From CAYZXL01 sp964482435 (lineage in GTDB: Bacteria; Auribacterota; JABMQX01): 64,000 bases of DNA. Each line of letters starts with the position of its first letter. Within the stretch, counting starts at the first letter, position 1. The translations under genes and the position numbers were made by a program. The stretch covers positions 62,001 through 126,000 of the forward strand of contig CAYZXL010000003.1 in assembly GCA_964482435.1 (NCBI GenBank). The letters run 5' to 3'. The notes under the pieces are model-generated. The model saw only the letters and a list, made by a program, of their open reading frames with translations, was not told where the DNA came from and searched no databases. This document shows, piece after piece, positions 25,014 through 34,057 of the stretch.

Positions 25014-27341
25014 GTGGGAAAATCGTTAGTCATAGTTGAGTCGCCGGCGAAGGCCAGAACGCTAAGCAAGTTCCTCGGGAAGGATTATGTCATCAGGTCG
25101 TCGGTCGGCCATGTTAAGGACCTGCCCAAGAGCCAACTCGGCGTGGATTTGGAGAATGACTTCGAGCCGAAGTACGTCGTCATTCGAGGAAAAAAGAAAG
25201 TCCTCGACCAGATCAAAAGCGCCGCCGAGAAGGTCGAACGCGTCTTTCTTGCCCCGGACCCCGACCGGGAAGGCGAAGCAATTGCCTGGCACATCGCCTC
25301 GGAGCTCAGCGACGCCAAAGAGAAACGCAGGGTTACTTTTCACGAGATAACTAAGAAGGCCGTTCAGGAAGCCTTCCAGAATCCCGGGCAGATTAACATG
25401 AACAGGGTCAATGCCCAGCAGGCGAGGAGAGTCCTGGACAGGCTGGTTGGTTACCAGATAAGTCCCCTCCTCTGGAGGAACGTTAAAACGGGCTTGAGCG
25501 CGGGAAGAGTTCAGTCCGTCGCCCTGCGAATCATCTGCGACAGGGAAAAGGAAATCAGGGGATTCAAGCCGGAGGAATACTGGACCATAGCCGCAAAACT
25601 TCGGGGAGACGAGCCGCCGGATTTCGATGCGCGACTCGTCAAGGTGCAGGGCGAGAAGCCCTCCCTGAAAAACGAGGGAGACGCCAGGACCGTCGTTGAC
25701 GCAGTCCGCGGACTGCCATTTCGCGTCAAAAGGGTCGAGCAGAAAGAGAAAAAACGCAACCCCTTCGCCCCGTTCATCACCAGTACCCTTCAGCAGGATG
25801 CGTCGGTCCGATGCCACCTCTCTCCCAGCCGGACGATGCAGATAGCGCAGAGGCTTTACGAGGGAATTGAAGTTGGAGAGAGAGGAACGGTCGGGCTTAT
25901 CACCTACATGCGAACCGATTCCCCGCGAGTGGCTCAGCAGGCAATCTATGCAGCAAGAGATTTCATCGCCGAGCACTTCGGGAAGAATTACGTTCCTCAT
26001 TCCCCGAGGTATTACGCCTCCAGCAAGATGGCTCAGGAGGCGCACGAGGCCATCCGTCCGACGATGGTTGATTTGACGCCCGAGGAGGCGAAGCCCTTCC
26101 TCACGGGGGAGCAATGGAAGCTTTACGAGCTGATATGGAACCGATTCGTCGCCTCGCAGATGGCTTCGGCTCTTTACGACACCGTCGAGGCGGAGATTGA
26201 GGCGAACGGCTACTCGTTCAAGGCGACCGGGTCGGTCATGAAGTTCGACGGCTTTCTGCGCATCTATAAGGTCTCGGCTCCGCCGTCGAAGGAGGAAGGG
26301 AACGAGGAGGCAAAAGAGGGGGATGTAATTCTCCCGCCCCTCGAGGAGGACCAGGCTCTGACGCTGTTAGGGGTTGTGCCGGACCAGCATTTCACGAAGC
26401 CTCCTCCGCGCTTTACGGAAGCTTCCCTGGTCAGGGAACTCGAAAAGCTTGGGATCGGGCGACCGAGCACTTATGCGACAATCGTGACGAAAATTCAGGA
26501 CAGAAACTACACCTCGAAGGTGAAGGGGAGGCTCATTCCGACGGAGCTCGGCTTTGTAGTCACGGATATCCTCGTGGAGAACTTCCCCGACATCCTCAAC
26601 GTGACTTTTACCGCCAACATGGAAACCGACCTCGACAAGATTGAGGAAGGGGATGCCGACTGGGTGGAAACGCTCCGCCACTTTTATAGCTCCTTCAGTC
26701 GCGACCTGAACAAGGCAACCACGGGGATGCGGGTTCGGCCCGTCGAGACCGATGTTCTCTGCGAGAAATGCGGTGCGAAGATGGTAAAGAAGTGGTGGAA
26801 GAGTGGCTTCTTTCTGGCATGCTCGGCTTATCCGGAGTGTCGCAACATGAAGAGGATAATCGAAGAGGCCCCCGGAAAGCTCGTCCTCGAAGGGCAGGAG
26901 ACCGAAGAAACCTGCGAGAAGTGCGGCGGCAAGATGACCCTCAGAAAAGGCCGGTATGGCACGTTCCTTTCCTGTTCGAATTATCCGGAATGCAGGAACG
27001 TACGGTCGTTGTCGGGTAAATCAAGAGCCAAAGCGCCGACGGAGGAGCCGGAGGAGACCGACGAGAAATGCGAAGTCTGCGGGAAGCCACTGGTCTATCG
27101 GACGAGCCGCTGGGGAAGGTTTCTGGCATGCTCCGGATATCCGAAGTGTAAGTACATCAAGAAAAAGAAGGGAAGCGTCGTGAAGTGTCCGCAAGAAGGG
27201 TGCGGCGGCATACTCGTCAGGAGAAGAACGAAAAAGAGAAAGACCTTCTACGGATGCTCCAACTATCCGAAATGCAAGTTCGCCGTCTGGAAGCTCAGCG
27301 ACCTGGATGACAAGGAGCAGAACGCTGACTCGTCGGAGTAG
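25014..27341 (+). CDS. topA: DNA topoisomerase I (type IA)
   Basis: 775 residues from the GTG at 25014, chosen since GKSLVIVESPAKA is the conserved N-terminus and GGAG lies eight bases upstream. The TOPRIM acidic cluster is LAPDPDREGEAIAWH. The catalytic Tyr is in GLITYMRTDSPRV. GIGRPSTYATIV is the conserved late motif. Four C-terminal zinc ribbons follow: CEKCGAKM...CSAYPEC, CEKCGGKM...CSNYPEC, CEVCGKPL...CSGYPKC and a variant CPQEGCGG...CSNYPKC. It relaxes negative supercoils. The stop is six bases before the recombinase gene, so the two are likely co-transcribed. Confidence 0.98.
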   Translation: MGKSLVIVESPAKARTLSKFLGKDYVIRSSVGHVKDLPKSQLGVDLENDFEPKYVVIRGKKKVLDQIKSAAEKVERVFLAPDPDREGEAIAWHIASELSDAKEKRRVTFHEITKKAVQEAFQNPGQINMNRVNAQQARRVLDRLVGYQISPLLWRNVKTGLSAGRVQSVALRIICDREKEIRGFKPEEYWTIAAKLRGDEPPDFDARLVKVQGEKPSLKNEGDARTVVDAVRGLPFRVKRVEQKEKKRNPFAPFITSTLQQDASVRCHLSPSRTMQIAQRLYEGIEVGERGTVGLITYMRTDSPRVAQQAIYAARDFIAEHFGKNYVPHSPRYYASSKMAQEAHEAIRPTMVDLTPEEAKPFLTGEQWKLYELIWNRFVASQMASALYDTVEAEIEANGYSFKATGSVMKFDGFLRIYKVSAPPSKEEGNEEAKEGDVILPPLEEDQALTLLGVVPDQHFTKPPPRFTEASLVRELEKLGIGRPSTYATIVTKIQDRNYTSKVKGRLIPTELGFVVTDILVENFPDILNVTFTANMETDLDKIEEGDADWVETLRHFYSSFSRDLNKATTGMRVRPVETDVLCEKCGAKMVKKWWKSGFFLACSAYPECRNMKRIIEEAPGKLVLEGQETEETCEKCGGKMTLRKGRYGTFLSCSNYPECRNVRSLSGKSRAKAPTEEPEETDEKCEVCGKPLVYRTSRWGRFLACSGYPKCKYIKKKKGSVVKCPQEGCGGILVRRRTKKRKTFYGCSNYPKCKFAVWKLSDLDDKEQNADSSE

Positions 27342-27347
27342 GAGGCC

Positions 27348-28292
27348 ATGGGAACTTCCCACCGCAAAAGCGAAGACCCCACGAAAAGTCTGTCAGCAGG
27401 ACTCTCCCCGGAAGTCCTCCGGGACAATTTTGTTCTCTACCTGCGCGACGTGCGGAGCGCTTCTTCCCATACCGTCCGAAACTACGCCTCCGACATCACG
27501 GCTTTTCTCGGTTATCTCCGTGAGATTTCGCCGTCATACGAATTGAAATACGTGGACCGCTCCACAATAAGAAGCTATTTGACAAAGCTGTATGTCAAGC
27601 GAGAGGCGAAGGCCACCACGCAGAGAAAGCTTTCCGCTCTGAAGACCTTCTTCAAGTTTCTGGTTCGGGAGGGCTTCTTAGAGAGAAACGTCCTGTCGCC
27701 GGTTCGCAGTCCAAAAGGTGAGCGGCGTCTTCCCAAGTTCCTCGACGCGGAGGAAGTCATTCGACTCATCGGAGCGCCCGACACATCCACCATTCTTGGC
27801 TTGCGAGACCGAGCAATCTTCGAACTTCTGTACAGCACCGGAATCAGAGTGAGCGAACTCGTCGGCCTCAACGTCGAGGACATTGACCTCGTCGGGGAAG
27901 TGCTCAAAGTGAGAGGAAAAGGGAAGCAGCAGCGCATGGCACCCATGGGACGTTACGCGGCGGTTGCTCTGAACGATTATCTCAACAGCCCGAAGCGGCG
28001 AGCGTCTTCCCCCGGAGACGCTGTGTTTCTCAACCGCTTTGGACGCCGCATCACAACCAGGAGCGTCGCACGCATCGTCGGGAAATACGTCCGGCAAACG
28101 GCCCTCAAGACGGGAATTTCCCCTCACACACTGAGACACACTTTTGCGACGCATCTTTTGAACGCCGGCGCAGACCTCAGGTCCATCCAGGAGCTTCTCG
28201 GTCACAAGTCGCTCTCATCAACAGTCATTTACACGCACGTCTCGACGGAAAAAATGCAGGAGGTTTACTCCAAATCGCATCCCAGGGCATAA
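27348..28292 (+). CDS. Tyrosine recombinase XerC/XerD
   Basis: 314 residues. SAM-like N-terminal core-binding domain (LRDNFVLYLRDVRSASSHTV, HTVRNYASDITAFLGYL) and catalytic domain. The catalytic set is complete: Arg in STGIRVSELVGL, Lys in RGKGKQQR, HTLRHTFATH (H-x-x-R), His in LLGHKSLSST and the nucleophile Tyr in TVIYTHVS. Length and motif spacing match the chromosomal dimer-resolution recombinases; the topA-xerC arrangement is also common in other phyla, which argues for a housekeeping recombinase rather than a phage or integron integrase. I cannot decide XerC from XerD. Confidence 0.92.
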   Translation: MGTSHRKSEDPTKSLSAGLSPEVLRDNFVLYLRDVRSASSHTVRNYASDITAFLGYLREISPSYELKYVDRSTIRSYLTKLYVKREAKATTQRKLSALKTFFKFLVREGFLERNVLSPVRSPKGERRLPKFLDAEEVIRLIGAPDTSTILGLRDRAIFELLYSTGIRVSELVGLNVEDIDLVGEVLKVRGKGKQQRMAPMGRYAAVALNDYLNSPKRRASSPGDAVFLNRFGRRITTRSVARIVGKYVRQTALKTGISPHTLRHTFATHLLNAGADLRSIQELLGHKSLSSTVIYTHVSTEKMQEVYSKSHPRA

Positions 28293-28484
28293 CTCGTCGT
28301 GTCGCGAGGCAGTCCTCATCGGAGCATTTGTGAGCTGTGAAATGACCAAAAATCAGCGAAGGAGGAAAGGGAATCGCGCAGAGCCAGCGAAAGCGTCAGA
28401 CGCCAACCCCGATTCGCTCTGGCGGTCCCCCGGCCCCTGGGTACGCGGCTGCGAAAGTCCTCTTAAACCATCTTTCCCTGCGCG

Positions 28485-29789
28485 GTGGCTCGCATGTCCT
28501 GCTTGTACAGCATTGCGATTCTCAAGGTCTCTGTCGTTCTTTTCCCATACTTCCTTTTTCGCCTCCTGAGCGAGAGGAAGCATCGAGCCGGCCTCTCCCA
28601 GAGGTTCGGCTTCATTCCCCGTCGCGTTCTGGAGAAGCGAACGGGCAAACCCGTCATCTGGGTCCATTGCGTTTCCGTGGGGGAAGTTCTTGCAGCAGCG
28701 CCGCTCATCAAGCAGATTCGCGGGCAATTCCACGGCTATCAGCTTCTCCTCTCGACGACGACTGTCACCGGTCAGGGGATTTGTCGGAAAACGGTGGCCG
28801 CACCGGAAGACCTCGTGATTTACTTCCCTGTTGACCTTCCCTTCGTGGTGCGCCGCGTTCTCGCGCTTTTTTCTCCTCGAGCAATTCTCCTGATGGAAAC
28901 CGAAATCTGGCCAAATCTGATCAAGGAAGAGAAGAGAAGAGAAATCAAGCTCCTGCTTGTCAACGGAAGGCTCTCTGACAAAAGCTTCTTGCGCTACCGA
29001 AAACTCAGGCCGTTCATCCGCCCGCTCCTTCGCTCCTTTTCTTTCATCGGGATGCAAACCGAGCAGGGAAAGGAGAGGATGCTGGAGCTTGGGTCGTCGA
29101 AGCAAGTTGCCTGCGTCATGGGGTCAATGAAATACGAGGCGGCCTTGTCATCGGTGCCTTCCGACGGGGAGGTTCGAACGTTGCGCATGGAATTGGGGAT
29201 TCCGGAAAAAAGGGTCATTGTTGCGGGAAGCACTCACCGCGGCGAAGAACAACTGGCTCTCCGGGCGTATCTCGAACTGAAACAGCGTTATCCCGACCTC
29301 TTCCTCGTCATCGCCCCACGGCATCCGGAACGATTTGGGGAAGTGGAGAATTTGCTTCGTCAAAATCGTGTTCCTTACTTGCTCAGGTCGGCAAAAACCG
29401 CCGCAGCGCCTCCCTGCGCAGTGATCCTCCTCGATACGCTCGGCGAGCTTATGAAATTCTACGCCATGGCGACTGTCGCTCTCGTCGGCAAGAGCCTGAC
29501 CCAGAGAGGCGGCCACAACCCCCTGGAGCCCGCCGCCTGCGCCAGGCCCGTCCTCTTCGGGCGGCACATGGAAAACTTCCGGGAAGTCGCCGACATCCTG
29601 CTGGCGGAGGGCGGCGCCCTTCGGGTCTCCAACTATGGAGAGCTTGTCTCTGCTTTCGATTCGCTCCTGGGCGACGAGGCTGCTGCCAAAGAAATGGGCT
29701 GCCGCGCGAGGAAAGCGGTCGAGTCCCACACAGGCGCCGTTGACCGGGCCGTCACCCGGCTCCAGCAAATCCTTCGTGTGGGCGCTTGA
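28485..29789 (+). CDS. waaA: 3-deoxy-D-manno-octulosonic acid (Kdo) transferase
   Basis: 434 residues from GTG 28485; an ATG at 28494 is an equally good start and neither has a clear Shine-Dalgarno. An N-terminal membrane anchor (YSIAILKVSVVLFPYFLFRL) is followed by KPVIWVHCVSVGEVLAAAPL, LLLSTTTVTGQ and LMETEIWPNLI, all family signatures, and in the C-terminal GT-B half by VAGSTHRGEEQ, VIAPRHPERF, VALVGKSL, and GGHNPLEPAACARPVLFG. It transfers Kdo from CMP-Kdo to lipid A precursor at the inner membrane, implying LPS in this organism. No other LPS gene is adjacent. Confidence 0.95.
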   Translation: MARMSCLYSIAILKVSVVLFPYFLFRLLSERKHRAGLSQRFGFIPRRVLEKRTGKPVIWVHCVSVGEVLAAAPLIKQIRGQFHGYQLLLSTTTVTGQGICRKTVAAPEDLVIYFPVDLPFVVRRVLALFSPRAILLMETEIWPNLIKEEKRREIKLLLVNGRLSDKSFLRYRKLRPFIRPLLRSFSFIGMQTEQGKERMLELGSSKQVACVMGSMKYEAALSSVPSDGEVRTLRMELGIPEKRVIVAGSTHRGEEQLALRAYLELKQRYPDLFLVIAPRHPERFGEVENLLRQNRVPYLLRSAKTAAAPPCAVILLDTLGELMKFYAMATVALVGKSLTQRGGHNPLEPAACARPVLFGRHMENFREVADILLAEGGALRVSNYGELVSAFDSLLGDEAAAKEMGCRARKAVESHTGAVDRAVTRLQQILRVGA

Positions 29790-30131
29790 GCATCGAACGA
29801 GCACCGAAGCCCCCTTGAACCACAGAGGCGGCGCGGCCCGGTTGGCCGCGAGGCAGCTCACCCGAAGCCGGCGCCCTCTTTTCACGTCCGTCCCCTCCTG
29901 CGCCGGGAAGCCGGACGCCTGCCCGCGTGATTCACCGCTGGGAGTGCGAGGGCGTGTCGTTGAAATCCCCATGGCTCGTGTTTCAATGTGCGATACGATG
30001 GCGGGCGATCATCTTTGGCCAACCCACAACGGTGCACTGTCGGCCTTGCCAGTTTCCCGTTCCTGGTGTATGATAAAAATCGAATGCGGGCTTAACAAGG
30101 CGTACTCATTCGCGGAGGTCGCCGTCGAACA
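29790..30131. other. Intergenic region, 342 bases
   Basis: No gene. A palindrome CGCGGCC-CGGTT-GGCCGCG (29832-29850) of the five-base-loop type and a promoter at 30046-30074 are the visible features. Confidence 0.55.
30046..30074 (+). promoter_or_regulatory. Sigma-70-type promoter for the lipoprotein pair
   Basis: TTGCCA (30046-30051), 17-base spacer, TATGAT (30069-30074), about 58 bases before the ATG at 30132. Confidence 0.5.
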
Positions 30132-30599
30132 ATGGGTCGCGGATTCTTCCTTCGTTTGTCCGGCGTGCTCGCTATGTCAATGTTATTGACCGGCTGTCTT
30201 CTCAACACGCCCGAGCGAGTCGTAAGGCTGTTCATAGACAACCTCAGAGCGATTCAGTGGGATGAGATGGCTCGCCTTGTTGACTGGCCTCAGTCTGCCG
30301 AATACTTGCCCGCTGTGCCCGCAACTAATACCGGCGAGGACGAAGCGAAAAGGGAGGTGCTGCTTCAGCTCGCGGAGAACCTGAGCAGGTTCCCCGTTCG
30401 AAAGAAGACCCCCGACCAGACTCGGCATGAGTTTCTTTATTTAAGGCTTTCTCGGCTGGAGCAGATGAACAAAGGCAAAAACTGGGCGTGGTTTGAAATC
30501 ACCATCTCCGTAGATGCGCGAATCAAAACCGTCCAAATCCTCGTCATGAAAATAAAACGAATCTGGCGCGTCGTCTTGACGGACAGCCTTTTCAAATAG
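30132..30599 (+). CDS. Small lipoprotein of unknown function
   Basis: 155 residues. A type II signal peptide with lipobox LLTGC puts the lipidated Cys at residue 22. The rest starts with a helical segment ERVVRLFIDNLRAIQWDEM and ends in beta strands, NWAWFEITISVDARIKTVQI and IWRVVLTDSL, suggesting an NTF2/DUF4878-like small alpha+beta fold like the next gene, though similarity is faint. Likely periplasm-facing outer- or inner-membrane lipoprotein. Function not recognised. It is followed after 91 bases by another lipoprotein. Confidence 0.65.
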   Translation: MGRGFFLRLSGVLAMSMLLTGCLLNTPERVVRLFIDNLRAIQWDEMARLVDWPQSAEYLPAVPATNTGEDEAKREVLLQLAENLSRFPVRKKTPDQTRHEFLYLRLSRLEQMNKGKNWAWFEITISVDARIKTVQILVMKIKRIWRVVLTDSLFK

Positions 30600-30612
30600 C
30601 GTTTGCTTCGGC

Positions 30613-30631
30613 GCGGAGGTCCAGCCTCCGC
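30613..30631. repeat. Five-base-loop palindrome (GCGGAGG/CCTCCGC, loop TCCAG)
   Basis: Perfect 7-bp stem between the two lipoprotein genes, without a T-run. It belongs with the dispersed palindrome class or could act as a transcript-stability hairpin. Confidence 0.6.
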
Positions 30632-30690
30632 AGCGAAATCTTTGCCCGCGGGAGGCCCCGGCGCCATGAAAGGAAAGGAGCGGTGAGATA

Positions 30691-31242
30691 ATGTTTCCCA
30701 GGAAGAAATGGTTAGTTTTGCTTGTGGTGGTTTTTCCGGTCTTGCTCGTCAGCGGCTGTCGAAAAGAGAAAGAACAGCAAAAGAAACCAGCGAGACGACA
30801 GGTCCAGAAGAGGGTTGACGCACGCGCCATCAGGGCATGCGAAAGCGCTGTGACAGCTTATCTCGACGCTGTCGCGGCGAAAGACTTCAAAAAGGCATTG
30901 GACTCCATTGACCTCGAACAAATGGTTCGGGAAGCGAGCGAGAAACCGGCCAGCGTTGCCGCCTCCTCGCCCTCCAACGCCGGCCAGATGAAGGAACAGC
31001 TCCTCCTGATGCTGGAGAAGATGCCTCAAGACAAAGGGAAACTCACGTACAAAATCCTCGGCTCGGAGGTCTCTGGTGACGAGGCGACCGTTGAGGTTGA
31101 ACTCTACCGAGACGGGACGGTCTCGGATAAGGAAGCCTATGCCCTGGTCAAGACGCCGGATGGGTGGAAGCTCCGTGGGTCGGCCATTCGTGCCTTGCTC
31201 CCTCCTATGAAACCGGCCCTCCCGAGAAACGCTGCCCCATAG
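30691..31242 (+). CDS. Lipoprotein, DUF4878/NTF2-like
   Basis: 183 residues. The signal peptide KWLVLLVVVFPVLLVSGC ends in a lipobox with Cys23. Then come a Lys/Glu/Gln/Arg-rich linker and an NTF2-like fold: ACESAVTAYLDAVAAKDFKK helix at about 47-67 and strands KLTYKILGSEVSGDEATVEV and YALVKTPDGWKLRGSAI. Such domains are presumed ligand-binding or structural. AAAGGAGCGGTGAGATA precedes the ATG. Function not recognised; probably co-transcribed with the previous lipoprotein. Confidence 0.7.
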   Translation: MFPRKKWLVLLVVVFPVLLVSGCRKEKEQQKKPARRQVQKRVDARAIRACESAVTAYLDAVAAKDFKKALDSIDLEQMVREASEKPASVAASSPSNAGQMKEQLLLMLEKMPQDKGKLTYKILGSEVSGDEATVEVELYRDGTVSDKEAYALVKTPDGWKLRGSAIRALLPPMKPALPRNAAP

Positions 31243-32006
31243 ACCCGGGGTCCATTGAGCCGGAGCTCTACGCTCCCATTGCCAAAAAGGGACGCGGAGA
31301 CGTCGTCCTCCACCCCATACCACCTTCGGCGCTTTTTGTGCGGGAAACCTGCGGCTGCATTCTGGGCGTGTCTCAGGCGGCTTCTCAGAGTGCGGCTACG
31401 TCTGAGTGGTGGAATGAGAGCCGAGGGCTCGACGAGGGCAGCCACCGGTTGGCCGTAACACCGCCTCCCAGGGGGGAGCAGTCTGGAGGGTATGCTCCGC
31501 CGCGAAACCCGATTTAGCTTGCATCGCGCCACGCGGCTTTTCGCGGGTCCAGGCTTCGACCGCTCGCGCGGGCTGCCAACGAACTGCGTCTGAAGCTGGA
31601 GCCCTCGATGAACAAATCTGTTCATACACAGCGCACAAGGCCGTCGCGCCCGGGCCATCGTGCGCTCTTTTCTGAACGTACCGAAGGGCCACTTGGTGCG
31701 AGCTTGCTCGAAAAACCGCTCTACCGAAGCCGCTTTTGCGACAAATCGAGCGTAAATGCTTGCGATCCGGGGTAAAAAAGCATCGCTCGGGCGGGTTGCT
31801 GACCGGCCTGCCAGTTGGCAACACCGTTGGAATCGTTCTTGCCTTGTTCCTCGCCATCCTTTTCAGCGCGCAAACCGCCACGCTTTTGTGGCCGTGCACA
31901 CTGTGGCCAGAAAGAGCGGGGGGCGCGCTATCTCCTGCGGTTTAGAAGTCGCACTCGCCGTAGGACAACTTCACACAGTTCAATCGTAACGTCGCCGGGA
32001 GAGACT
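31243..32006. other. Long intergenic region, 764 bases
   Basis: The open frames here are short, mutually overlapping on several strands and without ribosome binding sites. I see no tRNA, mobile element or convincing terminator. It could be decayed coding sequence. Confidence 0.5.
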
Positions 32007-33407
32007 ATGCGCTACAGGGCCGTGCTATGCGCTGTGGCAGGAATTGCCGTGCTGTTCACGGAGCGGGATTGTTGCTCCGATCCTTTCACCTTTTACGATG
32101 ATTTTGAAGGCTACGCAAACACCACACAGATGAGGGTCGTCTGGGACCCAGACAGCAGCATCTTTCTGGGCCAGCAGGGTTCCAACCAATATCTCAGGTA
32201 TCGAGTAGCCGCTGGAAGCGCAAGAAGAGCCTCGACCTGGATAAACCCCACCGGCAGTCTGATGGGAGATAATCTCAGCGCCTACGTAAGGTGCACCGCG
32301 GTCAATTCGGGGTATGCCTACTTCTACCTCAGGTCAGGGAGTTACGATTACAGGTCTATTGCGCGGTATCCACTGAGCACAGGGATGGGATGGGCTACCT
32401 TCAGCCTCTCAGACATTGTACCGGACGATTTCGTGCGGTTCAGCGGCAAGGGCACGCCAGACCTCTCCAATGTGAACAGACTTGGAGTAACCTTTTGGGT
32501 AAACACGCAGGGCCTCGGCTACCAGTACATGGAAGCAGACAACTTCTCAGTCACTCCGGAGCCGTGCGCTCTGCTTGCGCTCGGTGTGCCATGCGGAATT
32601 CTGACCCGATCAATGCTGCGAAGAAAGACACGCTTACGGCCTCGTGTGGTTGGCGCCTCGCTTTCAAGCGCGCTTTTTAGTCAACAATTTCCGTCTTGTC
32701 CTCGCGAGCTATGGGCACGACAAGGCTGTCAGGAGTTCTCCCCTCCCCTACGGGCGCAGTGTTCAGATTTATCCCCGGCAAAAAGCGAGTCAGGTGACTG
32801 GCGCGCCCTTTGTTCGGGGTGGCCGCGTTTCGTGAGGGTGCCGTTCTTCGACCAGAGCAGCTTCTCCTCCACATCCAAGGCCGGGATGAGGGGGCGTGCA
32901 TCCGCACGGGTTGAACTCGCGGTTGAGCCGCCAGACGCAACGGCGTGCCGTAGCGCGCAAAATTGCGCAACATTCGCACCGGGAACGGACAAGTTTGTAC
33001 CCTCTTCGGCCTGGAGAACGGACGGAACCCGGCGCCAGGGAATCTTTCGGCAACTGGCCGCATTGTTTTGTCCATCCCACTATCCAGATTATCCCGGGAA
33101 AAACCACCGCTCTATCCGAAATCTCCATCAAGTCAAGACATTTCCGCAAGTTTTTTCCCCGTCATGGGAACATGCGGATTTTTGCCCAAGTTCGCCGCTC
33201 GGTTGGCAGCGTTCTTGCTTACCGTCCACCGGTCGTTTCGCCGCAGCGTTGACTCCTGTTGACCGGGCGAAACGTCGCGCTAAGGAACTCACCAACTTCG
33301 ATAGTGTCGCCGTGGGGACTATACAAGTCAAGTCGTTGAGGCGGACTGTGCGCGGAGCCCGCTTCGATTTAAGTTTTAGACAATCACCACGGGATTTCAC
33401 TCGATAG
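32007..33407 (+). CDS. PEP-CTERM-like exported protein with abnormal 3' extension
   Basis: From the ATG at 32007 (GGGAGA upstream) the first ~205 codons look like a genuine exported protein. A signal peptide (YRAVLCAVAGIAVLF) precedes a jelly-roll-like domain (FYDDFEGYANTTQMRVVWD, GWATFSLSDIVPDDFVRFSG, YMEADNFSV). The C-terminus VTPEPCALLALGVPCGIL then SMLRRK matches the PEP-CTERM sorting signal: PEP, hydrophobic stretch, basic end. Normally a stop follows the arginines; here the frame stays open for another ~250 codons of Cys/Arg/Ser-rich unnatural composition to 33407, so I think the native stop near 32640 has been lost. The exosortase expected to process PEP-CTERM proteins is not in the window. 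Confidence 0.6.
   Translation: MRYRAVLCAVAGIAVLFTERDCCSDPFTFYDDFEGYANTTQMRVVWDPDSSIFLGQQGSNQYLRYRVAAGSARRASTWINPTGSLMGDNLSAYVRCTAVNSGYAYFYLRSGSYDYRSIARYPLSTGMGWATFSLSDIVPDDFVRFSGKGTPDLSNVNRLGVTFWVNTQGLGYQYMEADNFSVTPEPCALLALGVPCGILTRSMLRRKTRLRPRVVGASLSSALFSQQFPSCPRELWARQGCQEFSPPLRAQCSDLSPAKSESGDWRALCSGWPRFVRVPFFDQSSFSSTSKAGMRGRASARVELAVEPPDATACRSAQNCATFAPGTDKFVPSSAWRTDGTRRQGIFRQLAALFCPSHYPDYPGKNHRSIRNLHQVKTFPQVFSPSWEHADFCPSSPLGWQRSCLPSTGRFAAALTPVDRAKRRAKELTNFDSVAVGTIQVKSLRRTVRGARFDLSFRQSPRDFTR
32581..32623 (+). repeat. PEP-CTERM tail repeat, copy in the gene
   Basis: Encodes GVPCGILTRSMLRR. A direct repeat, about 83% identical over the 41-base core, lies at 38359-38401 and encodes GMPCAFLSRSMLRR, after the usher-like gene. 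Confidence 0.75.
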
Positions 33408-33478
33408 GGGCGCCGTTAGGTCGCTTCAGTGCATGATCAAGCGCGCGAAGAACAGGCATAGAAAGGAGGTGAGAAAAG
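33408..33478 (+). promoter_or_regulatory. Leader of the pilus-like operon with strong Shine-Dalgarno
   Basis: AAAGGAGGTG (33462-33471) eight bases before the ATG at 33479 is the strongest ribosome binding site in the window, consistent with a highly translated structural subunit. I could not assign a promoter with confidence. Confidence 0.6.
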
Positions 33479-33961
33479 ATGAACAAAGTAGTGAGAGGTC
33501 TGGCGGTCGCTCTTGTGACCGTCGCTTTGGTCGGGACAGCGAGCGCTGCCACAAGTACCTCCCAGGTGCAGGTGACGGTTCCTCTGTTCGATATCCTTTC
33601 GGTATCGAACTCCGGGGTGATCACGCTCAGCGTTTCGCAGGGTGATAGCGAGATGACGGGCAGCGATAACAGCGCGTTGCTCTGGTATGTGCACACCGGC
33701 AGCGGCAGCAAGAAGATAACCGCGGCAGTCACCACGGACCCCAGCGGGGCAGACGACATCACGCTTACCGTCCAGGTTACCGATGGTAACGGTCAACAGA
33801 CTATTTACCTTTCGGGGACAGCGACGGCGGCGAAGGATGTTTACACAAACATTTCCCGCGGGATTCTTTGGAACAAAACTGTCGCCTACACCGCCGCTGC
33901 GACCACTACTGAGGCAGGGTCCTACACGTTCGTGGTCACATTCACGAGCACGGATCAGTAG
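33479..33961 (+). CDS. Putative major pilus subunit of a chaperone-usher-like system
   Basis: 160 residues, signal peptide ending TASA at 23. The mature protein is Thr/Ser/Val-rich, all-beta, without Cys, opening STSQVQVTVPLFDILSVSN and closing AGSYTFVVTFTSTDQ. The closing GSYTFTVTF strand resembles spore-coat-U/DUF4402-type fimbrial subunits (archaic chaperone-usher class). The position first in a four-gene operon with a strong Shine-Dalgarno, a structured spacer after it, and a chaperone-like and usher-like gene downstream supports a major-subunit role. No homologue is recognised by name; pilus function is inference from architecture. Confidence 0.6.
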   Translation: MNKVVRGLAVALVTVALVGTASAATSTSQVQVTVPLFDILSVSNSGVITLSVSQGDSEMTGSDNSALLWYVHTGSGSKKITAAVTTDPSGADDITLTVQVTDGNGQQTIYLSGTATAAKDVYTNISRGILWNKTVAYTAAATTTEAGSYTFVVTFTSTDQ

Positions 33962-33990
33962 TGCGTCTCTGTTCATGTGTGAGAGGCCCG

Positions 33991-34035
33991 GGGGGCCTGA
34001 AAGGGCCCCCTCGGGGCCCCTCGAGCAATCGAGGG
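33991..34035 (+). promoter_or_regulatory. Double hairpin between pilus-like subunit genes
   Basis: Two perfect hairpins in tandem: GGGGGCC (33991-33997) with GGCCCCC (34004-34010), loop TGAAAG; and CCCTCGA (34018-34024) with TCGAGGG (34029-34035), loop GCAA, a GNRA tetraloop. There is only a short AGTTT after them, so partial termination or 3'-end protection of the first cistron is likelier than full termination. Confidence 0.7.
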
Positions 34036-34057
34036 AGTTTCCAGGGAACAACGCGAG

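Noticed and set aside
27348..28292. Tyrosine recombinase as sign of an integron, phage or ICE
   Set aside because: Adjacent to topA with housekeeping-type sequence; no att sites, cassettes or phage genes nearby.
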